A DNA stretch of 6,107 nucleotides. Source: JAUWVG01 sp964633715 (GTDB taxonomy: Bacteria; Acidobacteriota; Aminicenantia; Aminicenantales; Aminicenantaceae). Location: positions 1 through 6,107 of the forward strand of contig CAZWHQ010000102.1 in assembly GCA_964633715.1 (NCBI GenBank), given 5' to 3'. A program made the translations under genes and the position numbers. The notes beneath the pieces are model-generated. The model was given only the letters and a program-made list of their open reading frames with translations. It searched no databases and was not told where the DNA came from. Position 1 is the stretch's first letter. Each line of letters starts with the position of its first letter. Of this stretch, positions 1-6,028 are shown one piece after another.

Positions 1-1
1 C

Positions 2-27
2 TGTCCCCAATTAATGTCCCCAATTCA
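2..27. repeat. Two tandem 13-base units, TGTCCCCAATTAA type
   Basis: Units at 2-14 and 15-27 match at 12 of 13 positions (TGTCCCCAATTAA and TGTCCCCAATTCA). The array may continue beyond the left edge, since the first unit begins at base 2. Read on the other strand the core is GGGGACA followed by TTAATT. It is intergenic, upstream of the trxC promoter. The unit resembles GGGGACA-containing dispersed repeats that I associate with REP/RAYT-type elements, but that link is from memory and not shown here. Confidence 0.75.
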
Positions 28-52
28 TTATCTCAAGGCCTGGGGCCAATTC

Positions 53-81
53 TTGTGAAGTTTAGGGGCGTGTGCTATATT
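53..81 (+). promoter_or_regulatory. Candidate sigma-70 type promoter with extended -10, for trxC operon
   Basis: A -35 like TTGTGA lies at 53-58 (4 of 6 to consensus). A 17-base spacer leads to a -10 TATATT at 76-81 (5 of 6), preceded by TG at 73-74, which makes an extended -10 (TGCTATATT). Transcription would begin near 88, leaving a leader of about 30 bases before TTG 120. This placement argues against the upstream GTG at 72 as the translation start, because it would lie inside the promoter. This is inferred from sequence alone. Confidence 0.5.
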
Positions 82-107
82 CAAATTCTCGCGAATATTT
101 AAGATTT

Positions 108-111
108 GGAG
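108..111 (+). promoter_or_regulatory. Ribosome binding site deciding the TTG start of trxC
   Basis: GGAG at 108-111 is followed by 8 bases and then TTG at 120. The alternative in-frame GTG at 72 has only GGGG at 64-67 nearby and would add 16 residues with no counterpart in the zinc-ribbon thioredoxins I know. The TTG start places the first zinc-ribbon cysteine at residue 9, close to its place in E. coli TrxC. Confidence 0.6.
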
Positions 112-119
112 ATAAAGAG

Positions 120-557
120 TTGACTGAAAAACTAAAAGTGTCATGTCCTAACTGTGCGGCTACAAATAATTATCCGATCAACGAATTGGGAAAAAAGGTC
201 GTGTGTGGACGCTGCAAAAGTCCGCTTCCCAAACCTGGAACTGTTTTTGAACCAACTCCTGAACAGACGCATAAACTGTTGAATGAAGCTTCGCTTCCAG
301 TTCTTGTCGATTTTTATTCGCCGACCTGTGCTCCCTGCAATATGATGTTTCCCATTGTCGAAGAGCTCGCGGCAAGACGGGCCGGGGAGATTTCTGTCAT
401 AAAAATCAACGTCGATCACAACCAACAAATGGCTGCAGGCTTCGGCATACAAGGAGTGCCCACATTTGTTTTAGTCCATAAGGGGAACGAGAGAGATCGG
501 ATGAGTGGAGCCGTTAGTGAGACCGATTTTTCTCTTTGGGTAGCCAGCCGTATTTAG
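120..557 (+). CDS. trxC: Thioredoxin 2-type protein with N-terminal zinc ribbon
   Basis: A 145-residue cytoplasmic disulfide reductase of the thioredoxin 2 type (E. coli TrxC is 139 residues). Residues 1-40 form a zinc ribbon with two CxxC pairs, CPNC at 9-12 and CGRC at 29-32. The thioredoxin fold follows, with the redox-active CAPC at 70-73 in the context VDFYSPTCAPC and the cis-proline in GVPTF (P114). The end, GAVSETDFSLWV, aligns well with the TrxC C-terminus. The family usually has Trp-Cys-Gly-Pro-Cys; here Thr replaces the Trp and Ala the Gly, which may shift redox potential or partner choice. The start is TTG 120, chosen from the SD and promoter positions; an in-frame GTG at 72 would give 161 residues. 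It leads an apparent operon with the DUF362 and nitroreductase genes. The family call is firm; the TrxC-like role is inferred. Confidence 0.92.
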   Translation: MTEKLKVSCPNCAATNNYPINELGKKVVCGRCKSPLPKPGTVFEPTPEQTHKLLNEASLPVLVDFYSPTCAPCNMMFPIVEELAARRAGEISVIKINVDHNQQMAAGFGIQGVPTFVLVHKGNERDRMSGAVSETDFSLWVASRI

Positions 558-585
558 ATATGAGAAAAGTTGAATAAAAAAATTT

Positions 586-592
586 AGGAGGG
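586..592 (+). promoter_or_regulatory. Strong Shine-Dalgarno fixing the GTG start of the DUF362 gene
   Basis: AGGAGGG at 586-592 sits 5 bases before GTG 598. This near-perfect site fixes the start and leaves the Tat motif at residues 10-16, where it is expected. Confidence 0.8.
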
Positions 593-597
593 AAAAG

Positions 598-1599
598 GTG
601 GGAAAATATTTTAAAAAAAAGTTGAACCGAAGAGATTTTATTAAGAATTCAGCCGTTGGACTGGCCGGTCTTTCTGCTGTCAATATTGGCTCTTTAATGT
701 CCTATCAGAATGCTGGTAGGACTCAGGTTGTCGTCTTTAAAACGGATGACAGGAAGGACGGTGTTAAGCAGGTTTTGAAGGTTCTGAACTTTCCTTCTCC
801 AAAGGGAAAACAAGTCTTTATAAAACCGAACTTCAATTCAGCTGATGCGACACCAGGTTCGACTCATAATGACACGTTGAGTCAATTGGTGACTGAGTTG
901 CACCAATCGGGAGCAGCAAATTTGACACTTGGTGAAAGAAGCGGTCCCCCAGTGACTAAAGAAGTGATGGAAGAGAAGGGGATTTTTCAGATGGCGTCTG
1001 ATCAGGATTTTAAGATAATAAATTTCGAAGAATTGGAAGAGAAGGATTGGGTCGCATTTCATCCTTCGGGAACCCATTGGAGTGAAGGATTTTCTATTCC
1101 TCGTTCCGCTGTAGAAGCGGAATACTTTGTTTCGACATGCTGCCTGAAAACCCATGCATATGGGGGAATATTTACAATGTCTCTCAAATTAGCTGTGGGA
1201 TTGACTCCAAAATCCTTGATGAGGGAACTTCACCGCTCCCCTGATCAGCGCCGTATGATCGCAGAAATCAATCAGAGTTATGCTCCAAAGCTCATTGTTC
1301 TAGATGGTGTGGAGGCTTTTGTTGACGGGGGCCCGAGTACCGGGGCTAAAAAACAAGCTAATGTTTTTGTGGCAGGTACGGATCGTGTAGCCGTAGATGC
1401 TGTCGGTCTCGCCATCCTCAAAGAATTGGGATCAAATGATGCCATTATGGGAACAAAGATATTTCAACAGGAGCAGATTCAGCGTGCCACTGAAGTGGGA
1501 TTGGGAATAAGTCGCCCAGATCAGATTGAATTGATCGGTCCAGACAAGGCCAGTAAGGAATATATAAAAACTTTAAGTGCAATATTATCAGAAGGTTAA
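598..1599 (+). CDS. DUF362 family protein with Tat (twin-arginine) signal
   Basis: A 333-residue protein starting at GTG 598. The N-terminus has a basic stretch, then NRRDFIK (Arg 11-12), then a mildly hydrophobic segment rich in Ala, Gly and Leu (about 18-35). This is a classic Tat leader, so the folded protein should be exported across the inner membrane or anchored to it. There is no lipobox cysteine and no clear AxA cleavage site. The rest matches DUF362: VFIKPNFNS near 73-81, a GERSG segment near 112-116, STCCLKTHAYGG at 179-190, and the C-terminal part LIVLDGVEAFVDGGP to TDRVAVDAVGLAIL at about 232-274. Some DUF362 proteins carry added 4Fe-4S ferredoxin domains; this one does not. Its only cysteines are the adjacent pair Cys181-Cys182. 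The biochemical function of the family is poorly known. It lies 40 bases after trxC and 12 before the nitroreductase, suggesting co-transcription. Confidence 0.88.
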   Translation: MGKYFKKKLNRRDFIKNSAVGLAGLSAVNIGSLMSYQNAGRTQVVVFKTDDRKDGVKQVLKVLNFPSPKGKQVFIKPNFNSADATPGSTHNDTLSQLVTELHQSGAANLTLGERSGPPVTKEVMEEKGIFQMASDQDFKIINFEELEEKDWVAFHPSGTHWSEGFSIPRSAVEAEYFVSTCCLKTHAYGGIFTMSLKLAVGLTPKSLMRELHRSPDQRRMIAEINQSYAPKLIVLDGVEAFVDGGPSTGAKKQANVFVAGTDRVAVDAVGLAILKELGSNDAIMGTKIFQQEQIQRATEVGLGISRPDQIELIGPDKASKEYIKTLSAILSEG

Positions 1600-1603
1600 G
1601 GAG
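1598..1603 (+). promoter_or_regulatory. Ribosome binding site for the nitroreductase, overlapping the upstream stop codon
   Basis: AAGGAG at 1598-1603 overlaps the TAA stop of the DUF362 gene (1597-1599) and lies 8 bases before GTG 1612. The overlap suggests translational coupling. A second purine-rich AAGGA at 1606-1610 is too close to the start to serve. Confidence 0.65.
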
Positions 1604-1611
1604 AGAAGGAC

Positions 1612-2187
1612 GTGAGTATTTATGAACTGATTCTTTCGAGAAGGTCAATCAGGCAGTTCAAGCAGGATTCGATTGAGCGAGAGATTCTTCAAAAGCTTGT
1701 CAATGCAGCCCGCCTGGCTCCATCCGGAGCCAATCGACAGCCTTTGGAATTCGTTGTTGTGGATGAGTCCCCATTCAAGAGCCATCTATTCCCGAGTTTA
1801 AAATGGGCGGGTTACATCACTCCAAGGGGGAATCCCAAACCTGGTTATGAGCCTACAGCCTACATTATGGTCCTCGCCAACACGACCATCAGAGCCAAAG
1901 GATACGAATGGGATGCGGGTGCTGCAATAGAAAATATTATTCTTGCAGCCTGGGAAGAGGGTATTGGAAGTTGTTGGATAGCATCTATAGACCGTGAACA
2001 GATTCGCCATACATTTAAGATCCCAGAAATCTTTCAAATAGACTCTATCGTTGCATTGGGGTATCCCGCCGAACAGCCAGTAACAGAAAAATTAGAAAAA
2101 TCTGTCGAGTACTGGAAGGATGAAAAAAATCAACTGCATGTTCCAAAAAGAGCTCTGGAATCAGTCATCCATTTCAATAAGTTTTAA
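1612..2187 (+). CDS. Nitroreductase family FMN-dependent oxidoreductase
   Basis: A 191-residue, single-domain flavoprotein of the nitroreductase superfamily, predicted to bind FMN and use NAD(P)H. Visible signatures are SRRSIRQF at 9-16 (arginines that contact FMN phosphate), APSGANRQP at 36-44, the mid-chain DAGAAIENIILAAWEEGIGSCWIAS at about 101-125, and VALGYPAEQP at 147-156. The tail WKDEKNQLHVPKR is typical of a subgroup found in anaerobes and uncultured bacteria. It is cytoplasmic, with no signal peptide. The physiological substrate is unknown; relatives reduce nitroaromatics, quinones or enones, and some act in dehalogenation or cofactor remodelling. The start is GTG 1612, set by the AAGGAG at 1598. 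It is last in the trxC-DUF362 operon and converges with tldE 10 bases further on. Family call firm, substrate open. Confidence 0.93.
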   Translation: MSIYELILSRRSIRQFKQDSIEREILQKLVNAARLAPSGANRQPLEFVVVDESPFKSHLFPSLKWAGYITPRGNPKPGYEPTAYIMVLANTTIRAKGYEWDAGAAIENIILAAWEEGIGSCWIASIDREQIRHTFKIPEIFQIDSIVALGYPAEQPVTEKLEKSVEYWKDEKNQLHVPKRALESVIHFNKF

Positions 2188-2197
2188 GAATATGGAT

Positions 2198-3544
2198 TTA
2201 TTCTCCCGCAACTGTCATTTCTGCAATTTTAATTGTTGGGCCAGTCACAGTACTACGGAATTCAAGGTCGTTTCCAACCTCTTCGATCGTATTGAGGACA
2301 GCCCCTAAATTCCCGGAAATTGTGATTTCTGAAACAGGATGAACGATTTCGCCGTCTTCAACCCACAGGCCAAATGCACCTCTAGAAATATCTCCTGTCA
2401 CGGGATTAAGGCCATGTCCGATCGTTCTTATAAGAATCAGGCCCTTGTCCAAAGTTTCAAGGATTTCTTTAGGGGTTTTTCTACCGGATTCGAGATAAAA
2501 GTTATTTGGACCGACTGAATTTCCTTCGGCATTTCCTGTAGTTTTCAGCTTGAGCTTTCGTGCGGAATAGGTGTCACAAAGAAAGTTTTTCAAAACTCCT
2601 TTGTCTATGACTCGAGTTTTTTGTGAATGGACTCCTTCCGAGTCAAAAGGACGCGTACCTAGTTTTCTGGGCATAAGCCCATCATCCACAACAGAAATAT
2701 TTTCGTTTCCAATCCTATCTCCGAGTTTATCTGAAAGAAAGGAAAATTTCTGATAGACAGATGTCCCTGTGATACAGGAAAAGAGAAAGCCAAGAAGCCA
2801 CGATGTCATTTGGGGCTCAAAAATGACAGGAATATTTTGTGTTTTGATTTTTTTGGGATTCAATTGACGCAGTGTCCTGTCGACAGCAAGTCTAGCCGTC
2901 TCTTCAGGTGAATCGAGTTCATGAAAAAACCGAGTTGAAGAGCCCCAATAATCTTCGACTTTTTCGTCCGTGTCTCCTCCTTGGAGTCCGATTCCCAAGC
3001 TGAAAAATGTCTCATTATATCCTTGAGAAAATCCTTTTGAATTGGCAAGAATAGTCTGCACTTCTCGAGTTTCGAAGCTTGCGCCATGTGAGTTCGTGAT
3101 CTCTTTATTCTTGAGCGCGATCCTCTCTGTTTCCAGGGCCAGATCGATTTTTTTCTTTGATGCAAGGGATAAGATTTCCGGATCATAAAGTTGCAGAGAG
3201 GTGATATCTGAGTCTAATTCCTTCATTTCTGGTAAACCTGCAAATTCATCCGGATTGGCAATTGATGCTCGTTCAATGGCGTTTTTGGTTAATCTGAAAA
3301 GAGTTTTTTCTGTCAAATCAGATGAGGAAGCAAACGCAGTTTTTTGATCCTTGATAATTCTTAAACTCAATCTGCACGACCCTGCTTCGACCAAATTCTC
3401 GATTTGGCCAAGGCGGATATCAACGCTGAATTCGCTCCCCTCATAGACAGAGACTTCGATCTCATCCGCTCCATTTTTGCGTCCATATTCCACAAGATTT
3501 TCGGCGAGAGCCTGGAAATCGGTTGAGTCTTTTTTGAATTTCAT
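2198..3544 (-). CDS. pmbA: TldE/PmbA, non-catalytic partner of the TldD metalloprotease
   Basis: A 448-residue protein, close to the 450 of E. coli PmbA. It belongs to the TldD/PmbA (U62) family but lacks the HExxxH motif, as expected for the TldE subunit, which pairs with TldD to build the protease chamber. Recognisable parts are an N-terminal region (about 10-70) with GADEIEVSVYEG, a middle VIFEPQMTSWLLGFLF (240-255), DDGLMPRKLGTRPFDSEG (287-304), GNSVGPNNFYLESG (341-354), and the family tail GNDLEFRSTVTGPTIKIAEMTVAGE. The ATG at 3544 was chosen because it forms an ATGA overlap with the tldD stop and has GGGAGG six bases upstream; a further in-frame ATG at 3628 lies deep inside tldD and is unlikely. 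In E. coli, TldD/E removes the leader of microcin B17 and helps degrade the antitoxin CcdA; the substrate here is unknown. Confidence 0.95.
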   Translation of the reverse strand: MKFKKDSTDFQALAENLVEYGRKNGADEIEVSVYEGSEFSVDIRLGQIENLVEAGSCRLSLRIIKDQKTAFASSSDLTEKTLFRLTKNAIERASIANPDEFAGLPEMKELDSDITSLQLYDPEILSLASKKKIDLALETERIALKNKEITNSHGASFETREVQTILANSKGFSQGYNETFFSLGIGLQGGDTDEKVEDYWGSSTRFFHELDSPEETARLAVDRTLRQLNPKKIKTQNIPVIFEPQMTSWLLGFLFSCITGTSVYQKFSFLSDKLGDRIGNENISVVDDGLMPRKLGTRPFDSEGVHSQKTRVIDKGVLKNFLCDTYSARKLKLKTTGNAEGNSVGPNNFYLESGRKTPKEILETLDKGLILIRTIGHGLNPVTGDISRGAFGLWVEDGEIVHPVSEITISGNLGAVLNTIEEVGNDLEFRSTVTGPTIKIAEMTVAGE

Positions 3545-4974
3545 TTCTTCCCTCCCACAGTCATAGCTGATATTTTGAGTGTGGGACATCCATCGCAAAC
3601 AGGTGCAGCCTGTCCTTCTTTTCCGCACGTACCTGTTTGAAGACCAAACTTGAGATCAGAGCCGACCATTTCAATCTTGTTCAAAATGTCGATATTTGTA
3701 CCTATGAGTGTGGCCTGTTTGACGGGTTGAGTTAACTTCCCCTTTTCTATTAAAAAACCAGAACTTACTGAGAAAGTGAACTTTCCAGAGTCTTCTACCT
3801 GTCCTCCCTGGTATTTATGGGCATAAAATCCCTTATCGACAGACTTTAAAATATCTTCCGGATGTTCGTTGCCTTTATCGATATATGTGTTGCTCATCCG
3901 GGGAATAGGAATGCATGTATAGTCCTGTCTCCTCCCGTGTCCTGTTAACGGTTTTTTTAAAAGACTGGCAGACAATCTATCCTGCAACATTCCGGAGAGT
4001 TTTCCTTGTTGAATGAGGGCTGTCTTTTTAGGCGTTGTGCCCTCATCATCCATATTGTACGAACCACGAAAGTGGGGGATCGTTGGATCATCGTAGATGT
4101 TGACCTGAGGGCTGGCAACATTTTTCCCGAATTTGTCCCAAAAAATCGACGTTTTTTTGCGGATGAAATCGGCTTCAAGCAAATGCCCCACTGCTTCATG
4201 AATTAATACTCCACTATGGCCTGGAGCCAATACAACGGGCATTGCTCCAGCCGGAGATGGGGATGCTTCCAGGAGATGCAGCGCTTCTTGCGCCGCATCT
4301 CTCCCAATTGTTTCGGGTAGAAGCTGTTCCTGGAAGTACTCCATCCCCACACGACCTCCTCCACCTGAAAAACCTGCTTCCCTTAAGTTTGATTTTTCGG
4401 CTATGGCCAGACAAGTGCATTTGACAAGAGGGCGGACATCAAAGGTTATGAGGCCATCGGAATTGATAACCATGATGTGCTGGATTTGGTCCATATAGGA
4501 AACTTTGATTTTTTTTATTGCTGTGTCGGTGTTTTGCGCGGATAAATAGACCTTTTTAACGATTTCTATCTTTTTTTTTAGATCCGTGTCCTGGGCGAGT
4601 TTATCGATCGGATAGTAGTTTTGATTTTGGGGCCTAAATTTGAGCAAATTCGAAGTCTTTTTGGGTTGATTTTTCTGAGTGATAGAAGATGCGGCAATGG
4701 CCGCTTTTTTCATTTTAGGAAAAGATAGGTCATTCGTATATCCATATCCTGTTCGGTCTTCAGCCAGCACACGGATGCCCATTCCAAGGCTGATGCTTTC
4801 GGCCGTTTCTTTGATAATATCCTCTTCCATGTTGATGAAGTTAAAGGTTTTGTATTCCAAAAAAATTTCAGAAAAATCTCCGCCCTGAAGAAGAGCGGTG
4901 TTTAAGATTTTTCTGAGTTCTTCCTCAGAAATGTTAAAATGATATTCGAACTTTATAGGTGATTGTATTTTCAT
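3541..4974 (-). CDS. tldD: TldD zinc metalloprotease subunit
   Basis: A 477-residue protein (E. coli TldD is 481). It is the catalytic half of the TldD/TldE heterodimeric protease, a cytoplasmic enzyme that cuts small or unfolded peptides. The zinc motif HExxxH is HEAVGH at 259-264, followed by the conserved acidic segment LLEADFIRKK. The third metal ligand should be Cys450 in TGTCGKEGQ, which matches the conserved GxCGKxGQ of the family. Other family blocks are GYGYTND (76-82), SGGGGRVG (203-210), DDPTIPHFRGSYNMDDEG (295-312) and YQGGQVEDSGKFTFSV (388-403). An extra CxxC pair (Cys460, Cys463) follows Cys450. ATG 4974 overlaps the stop of the upstream membrane-protein gene by four bases (ATGA). 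No Shine-Dalgarno is visible before it, so translation probably depends on coupling. It is followed by tldE with the same kind of overlap. Confidence 0.97.
   Translation of the reverse strand: MKIQSPIKFEYHFNISEEELRKILNTALLQGGDFSEIFLEYKTFNFINMEEDIIKETAESISLGMGIRVLAEDRTGYGYTNDLSFPKMKKAAIAASSITQKNQPKKTSNLLKFRPQNQNYYPIDKLAQDTDLKKKIEIVKKVYLSAQNTDTAIKKIKVSYMDQIQHIMVINSDGLITFDVRPLVKCTCLAIAEKSNLREAGFSGGGGRVGMEYFQEQLLPETIGRDAAQEALHLLEASPSPAGAMPVVLAPGHSGVLIHEAVGHLLEADFIRKKTSIFWDKFGKNVASPQVNIYDDPTIPHFRGSYNMDDEGTTPKKTALIQQGKLSGMLQDRLSASLLKKPLTGHGRRQDYTCIPIPRMSNTYIDKGNEHPEDILKSVDKGFYAHKYQGGQVEDSGKFTFSVSSGFLIEKGKLTQPVKQATLIGTNIDILNKIEMVGSDLKFGLQTGTCGKEGQAAPVCDGCPTLKISAMTVGGKK
3551..3556 (-). promoter_or_regulatory. 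Ribosome binding site of tldE inside the tldD 3' end
   Basis: On the minus strand GGGAGG lies six bases before the ATG at 3544, encoded within the last codons of tldD (VGGKK). With the ATGA overlap it decides the tldE start and implies coupled, near-stoichiometric synthesis of the two subunits. Confidence 0.8.
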
Positions 4975-4981
4975 TTTTTTG
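4971..4981 (-). other. ATGA stop/start overlap preceded by an A7 run
   Basis: On the minus strand the membrane-protein gene ends TCA AAA AAA TGA, and the tldD ATG uses the last A of the seven-A run. There is no Shine-Dalgarno. The junction permits termination-reinitiation. The run A AAA AAA is also a good -1 slippery heptamer in the correct frame, and a -1 shift would read straight into tldD. Reinitiation is the simpler reading. Confidence 0.6.
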
Positions 4982-5975
4982 AGAAAGGGAGAGCAAGAAA
5001 AAGAATACTCAAAAGACCAAGAATATATTCGAACAAGTTTGTGACAATGTGAATGCCGCTGGAAAGAATAGCAATCCGTGTTGTGAAGCCAAACAGTTTA
5101 AGTGTCATTGCCCAGCCGGTTTCCCACGATCCAAATCCTCCGAGTCCCTTTATGGGAGAAAAACCTGTCATCTCTGCTCCTGTAATACCGAGAATGGTTT
5201 TCCAGATACTCAGACTTCCCAGAGTGTACCCATAAACTTGAAGAAGAGCAAATAAAAGAATGAATAAAGATCCGTACTTGGCCATTCGAATCCCAAGCGA
5301 GAGAAGGAAGACGGGCAAATCTTTACGTCTTTTTCTGATCTGTTCGATATCCACAACTGTCTGCTGAAATTTTTCGATCGATACAATGGCCCATCTCTTT
5401 TGATCGGATTTTAAAACACGGAGAAAGATTTGGTAAATTGTTATACAGATTCGGCAGAGTCCGAGAAGTTGCCAATATATAACAAGTAAGATTACCAAAA
5501 ACAAAATGGAAAAAAGAAGCATCAAAGGGGTTGAGAGAGAGGTTGTCCCTAGGTCGACAGCGAGAATGGCCAGTATAAGAAAGGGACAAAGAGAGATAAA
5601 GTCATAGACGAAGGCCACAATGAAAGAAGATGTGGCCGCATTGAATGGGATATCCATTCTTTTGTTAAGGATGTAAATATAGGATAGAGAGCCTATCCGT
5701 GCTGGCAGGAAATCGACGAAGAGGTTGCGGATGAAGGTGACGAGGAACATATTTCCCCATCCAATTTTTTGGGGATAGAGGAGCAGTTTATAACGCCAGG
5801 CACGCAGGAAGGATCCACATAAAGATATGGCAAAAAAAACCAAAAGAGCAGGAATAAAAATATTGGAGAATGTATAGAGGAAGTCATTTGTATCGACCTG
5901 TCTGAGCCCTATCCAAATTAAGACAACAGAGATGATGAAGGAGAGGAGGATGTACCCCCTCCTTTTTTTTGACAT
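4971..5975 (-). CDS. Flippase-like multi-pass membrane protein (LPG synthase TM/UPF0104 family)
   Basis: A 334-residue integral inner-membrane protein. It begins with a basic MSKKRRG and then a hydrophobic helix (8-24). Further likely membrane segments are near 38-57, 75-97, 113-140, 149-175, 222-247 and 300-330, with less clear ones between 258 and 295. Two family signatures are visible: RNLFVDFLPARIGSLSYIYIL at about 83-103 (family pattern N-x-LLP-G/A-R-x-G-E/S), and GLGGFGSWETGWA at 277-289 (family pattern P/L-GG-x-G-x-x-E). Relatives include the flippase half of MprF and many stand-alone proteins near glycosyltransferases; lipid or polyprenol-linked substrates are suspected. There is no MprF-type lysyl-transferase domain. 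The start is ATG 5975, without a clear Shine-Dalgarno. It is the first gene of the operon with tldD and tldE. Family call good, substrate unknown. Confidence 0.85.
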   Translation of the reverse strand: MSKKRRGYILLSFIISVVLIWIGLRQVDTNDFLYTFSNIFIPALLVFFAISLCGSFLRAWRYKLLLYPQKIGWGNMFLVTFIRNLFVDFLPARIGSLSYIYILNKRMDIPFNAATSSFIVAFVYDFISLCPFLILAILAVDLGTTSLSTPLMLLFSILFLVILLVIYWQLLGLCRICITIYQIFLRVLKSDQKRWAIVSIEKFQQTVVDIEQIRKRRKDLPVFLLSLGIRMAKYGSLFILLFALLQVYGYTLGSLSIWKTILGITGAEMTGFSPIKGLGGFGSWETGWAMTLKLFGFTTRIAILSSGIHIVTNLFEYILGLLSILFLALPFSKK

Positions 5976-5982
5976 AGCCCAT

Positions 5983-6012
5983 ATCTTAAACAGACTCTCT
6001 AATTTAAGTCAA
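5983..6012 (-). promoter_or_regulatory. Candidate promoter for the flippase-tldD-tldE operon, possibly leaderless
   Basis: Read on the minus strand, TTGACT at 6012-6007 (5 of 6 to -35 consensus) is followed by an 18-base spacer and TAAGAT at 5988-5983 (4 of 6 to -10). Transcription would start at about 5976-5977, essentially at ATG 5975. That would give a leaderless message and fits the lack of a Shine-Dalgarno. The -10 match is modest, so this is tentative. Confidence 0.35.
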
Positions 6013-6028
6013 ATGAATCGGGGCCTGG

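Noticed and set aside
34..55. Possible hairpin CAAGGCC/GGC...CTTG upstream of the trxC promoter
   Set aside because: It needs a 5-base bulge and a 3-base loop and has no T tract, so it is not convincing as a terminator or regulatory stem.
141..452. A 103-codon minus-strand open frame opposite trxC
   Set aside because: It is the antisense shadow of the thioredoxin gene, with no recognisable domain.
838..1155. A 105-codon minus-strand open frame opposite the DUF362 gene
   Set aside because: It is antisense to a clear gene, its composition is unlike a real protein, and nothing suggests translation.
2187..2204. AGAATA/TATTCT inverted repeat as a bidirectional terminator
   Set aside because: Only 6 bp, almost all AT, with no poly-T tract; such a stem would be unstable and could arise by chance.
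2860..3186. A 108-codon open frame on the minus strand inside tldE
   Set aside because: It lies wholly within the well-conserved tldE gene in another frame, its translation resembles no family I know, and it has no ribosome site of note.
3545..3628. A longer tldE reading frame starting at ATG 3628 (28 extra residues)
   Set aside because: The extension is the out-of-frame reading of the conserved tldD C-terminus, whereas ATG 3544 has a strong SD and an ATGA overlap and gives the family's usual length.
3541..4974. TldD/TldE as part of a local RiPP (microcin-like) biosynthetic cluster
   Set aside because: No precursor peptide, cyclodehydratase, radical SAM or exporter gene is present in the window; tldD/tldE occur widely as housekeeping genes.
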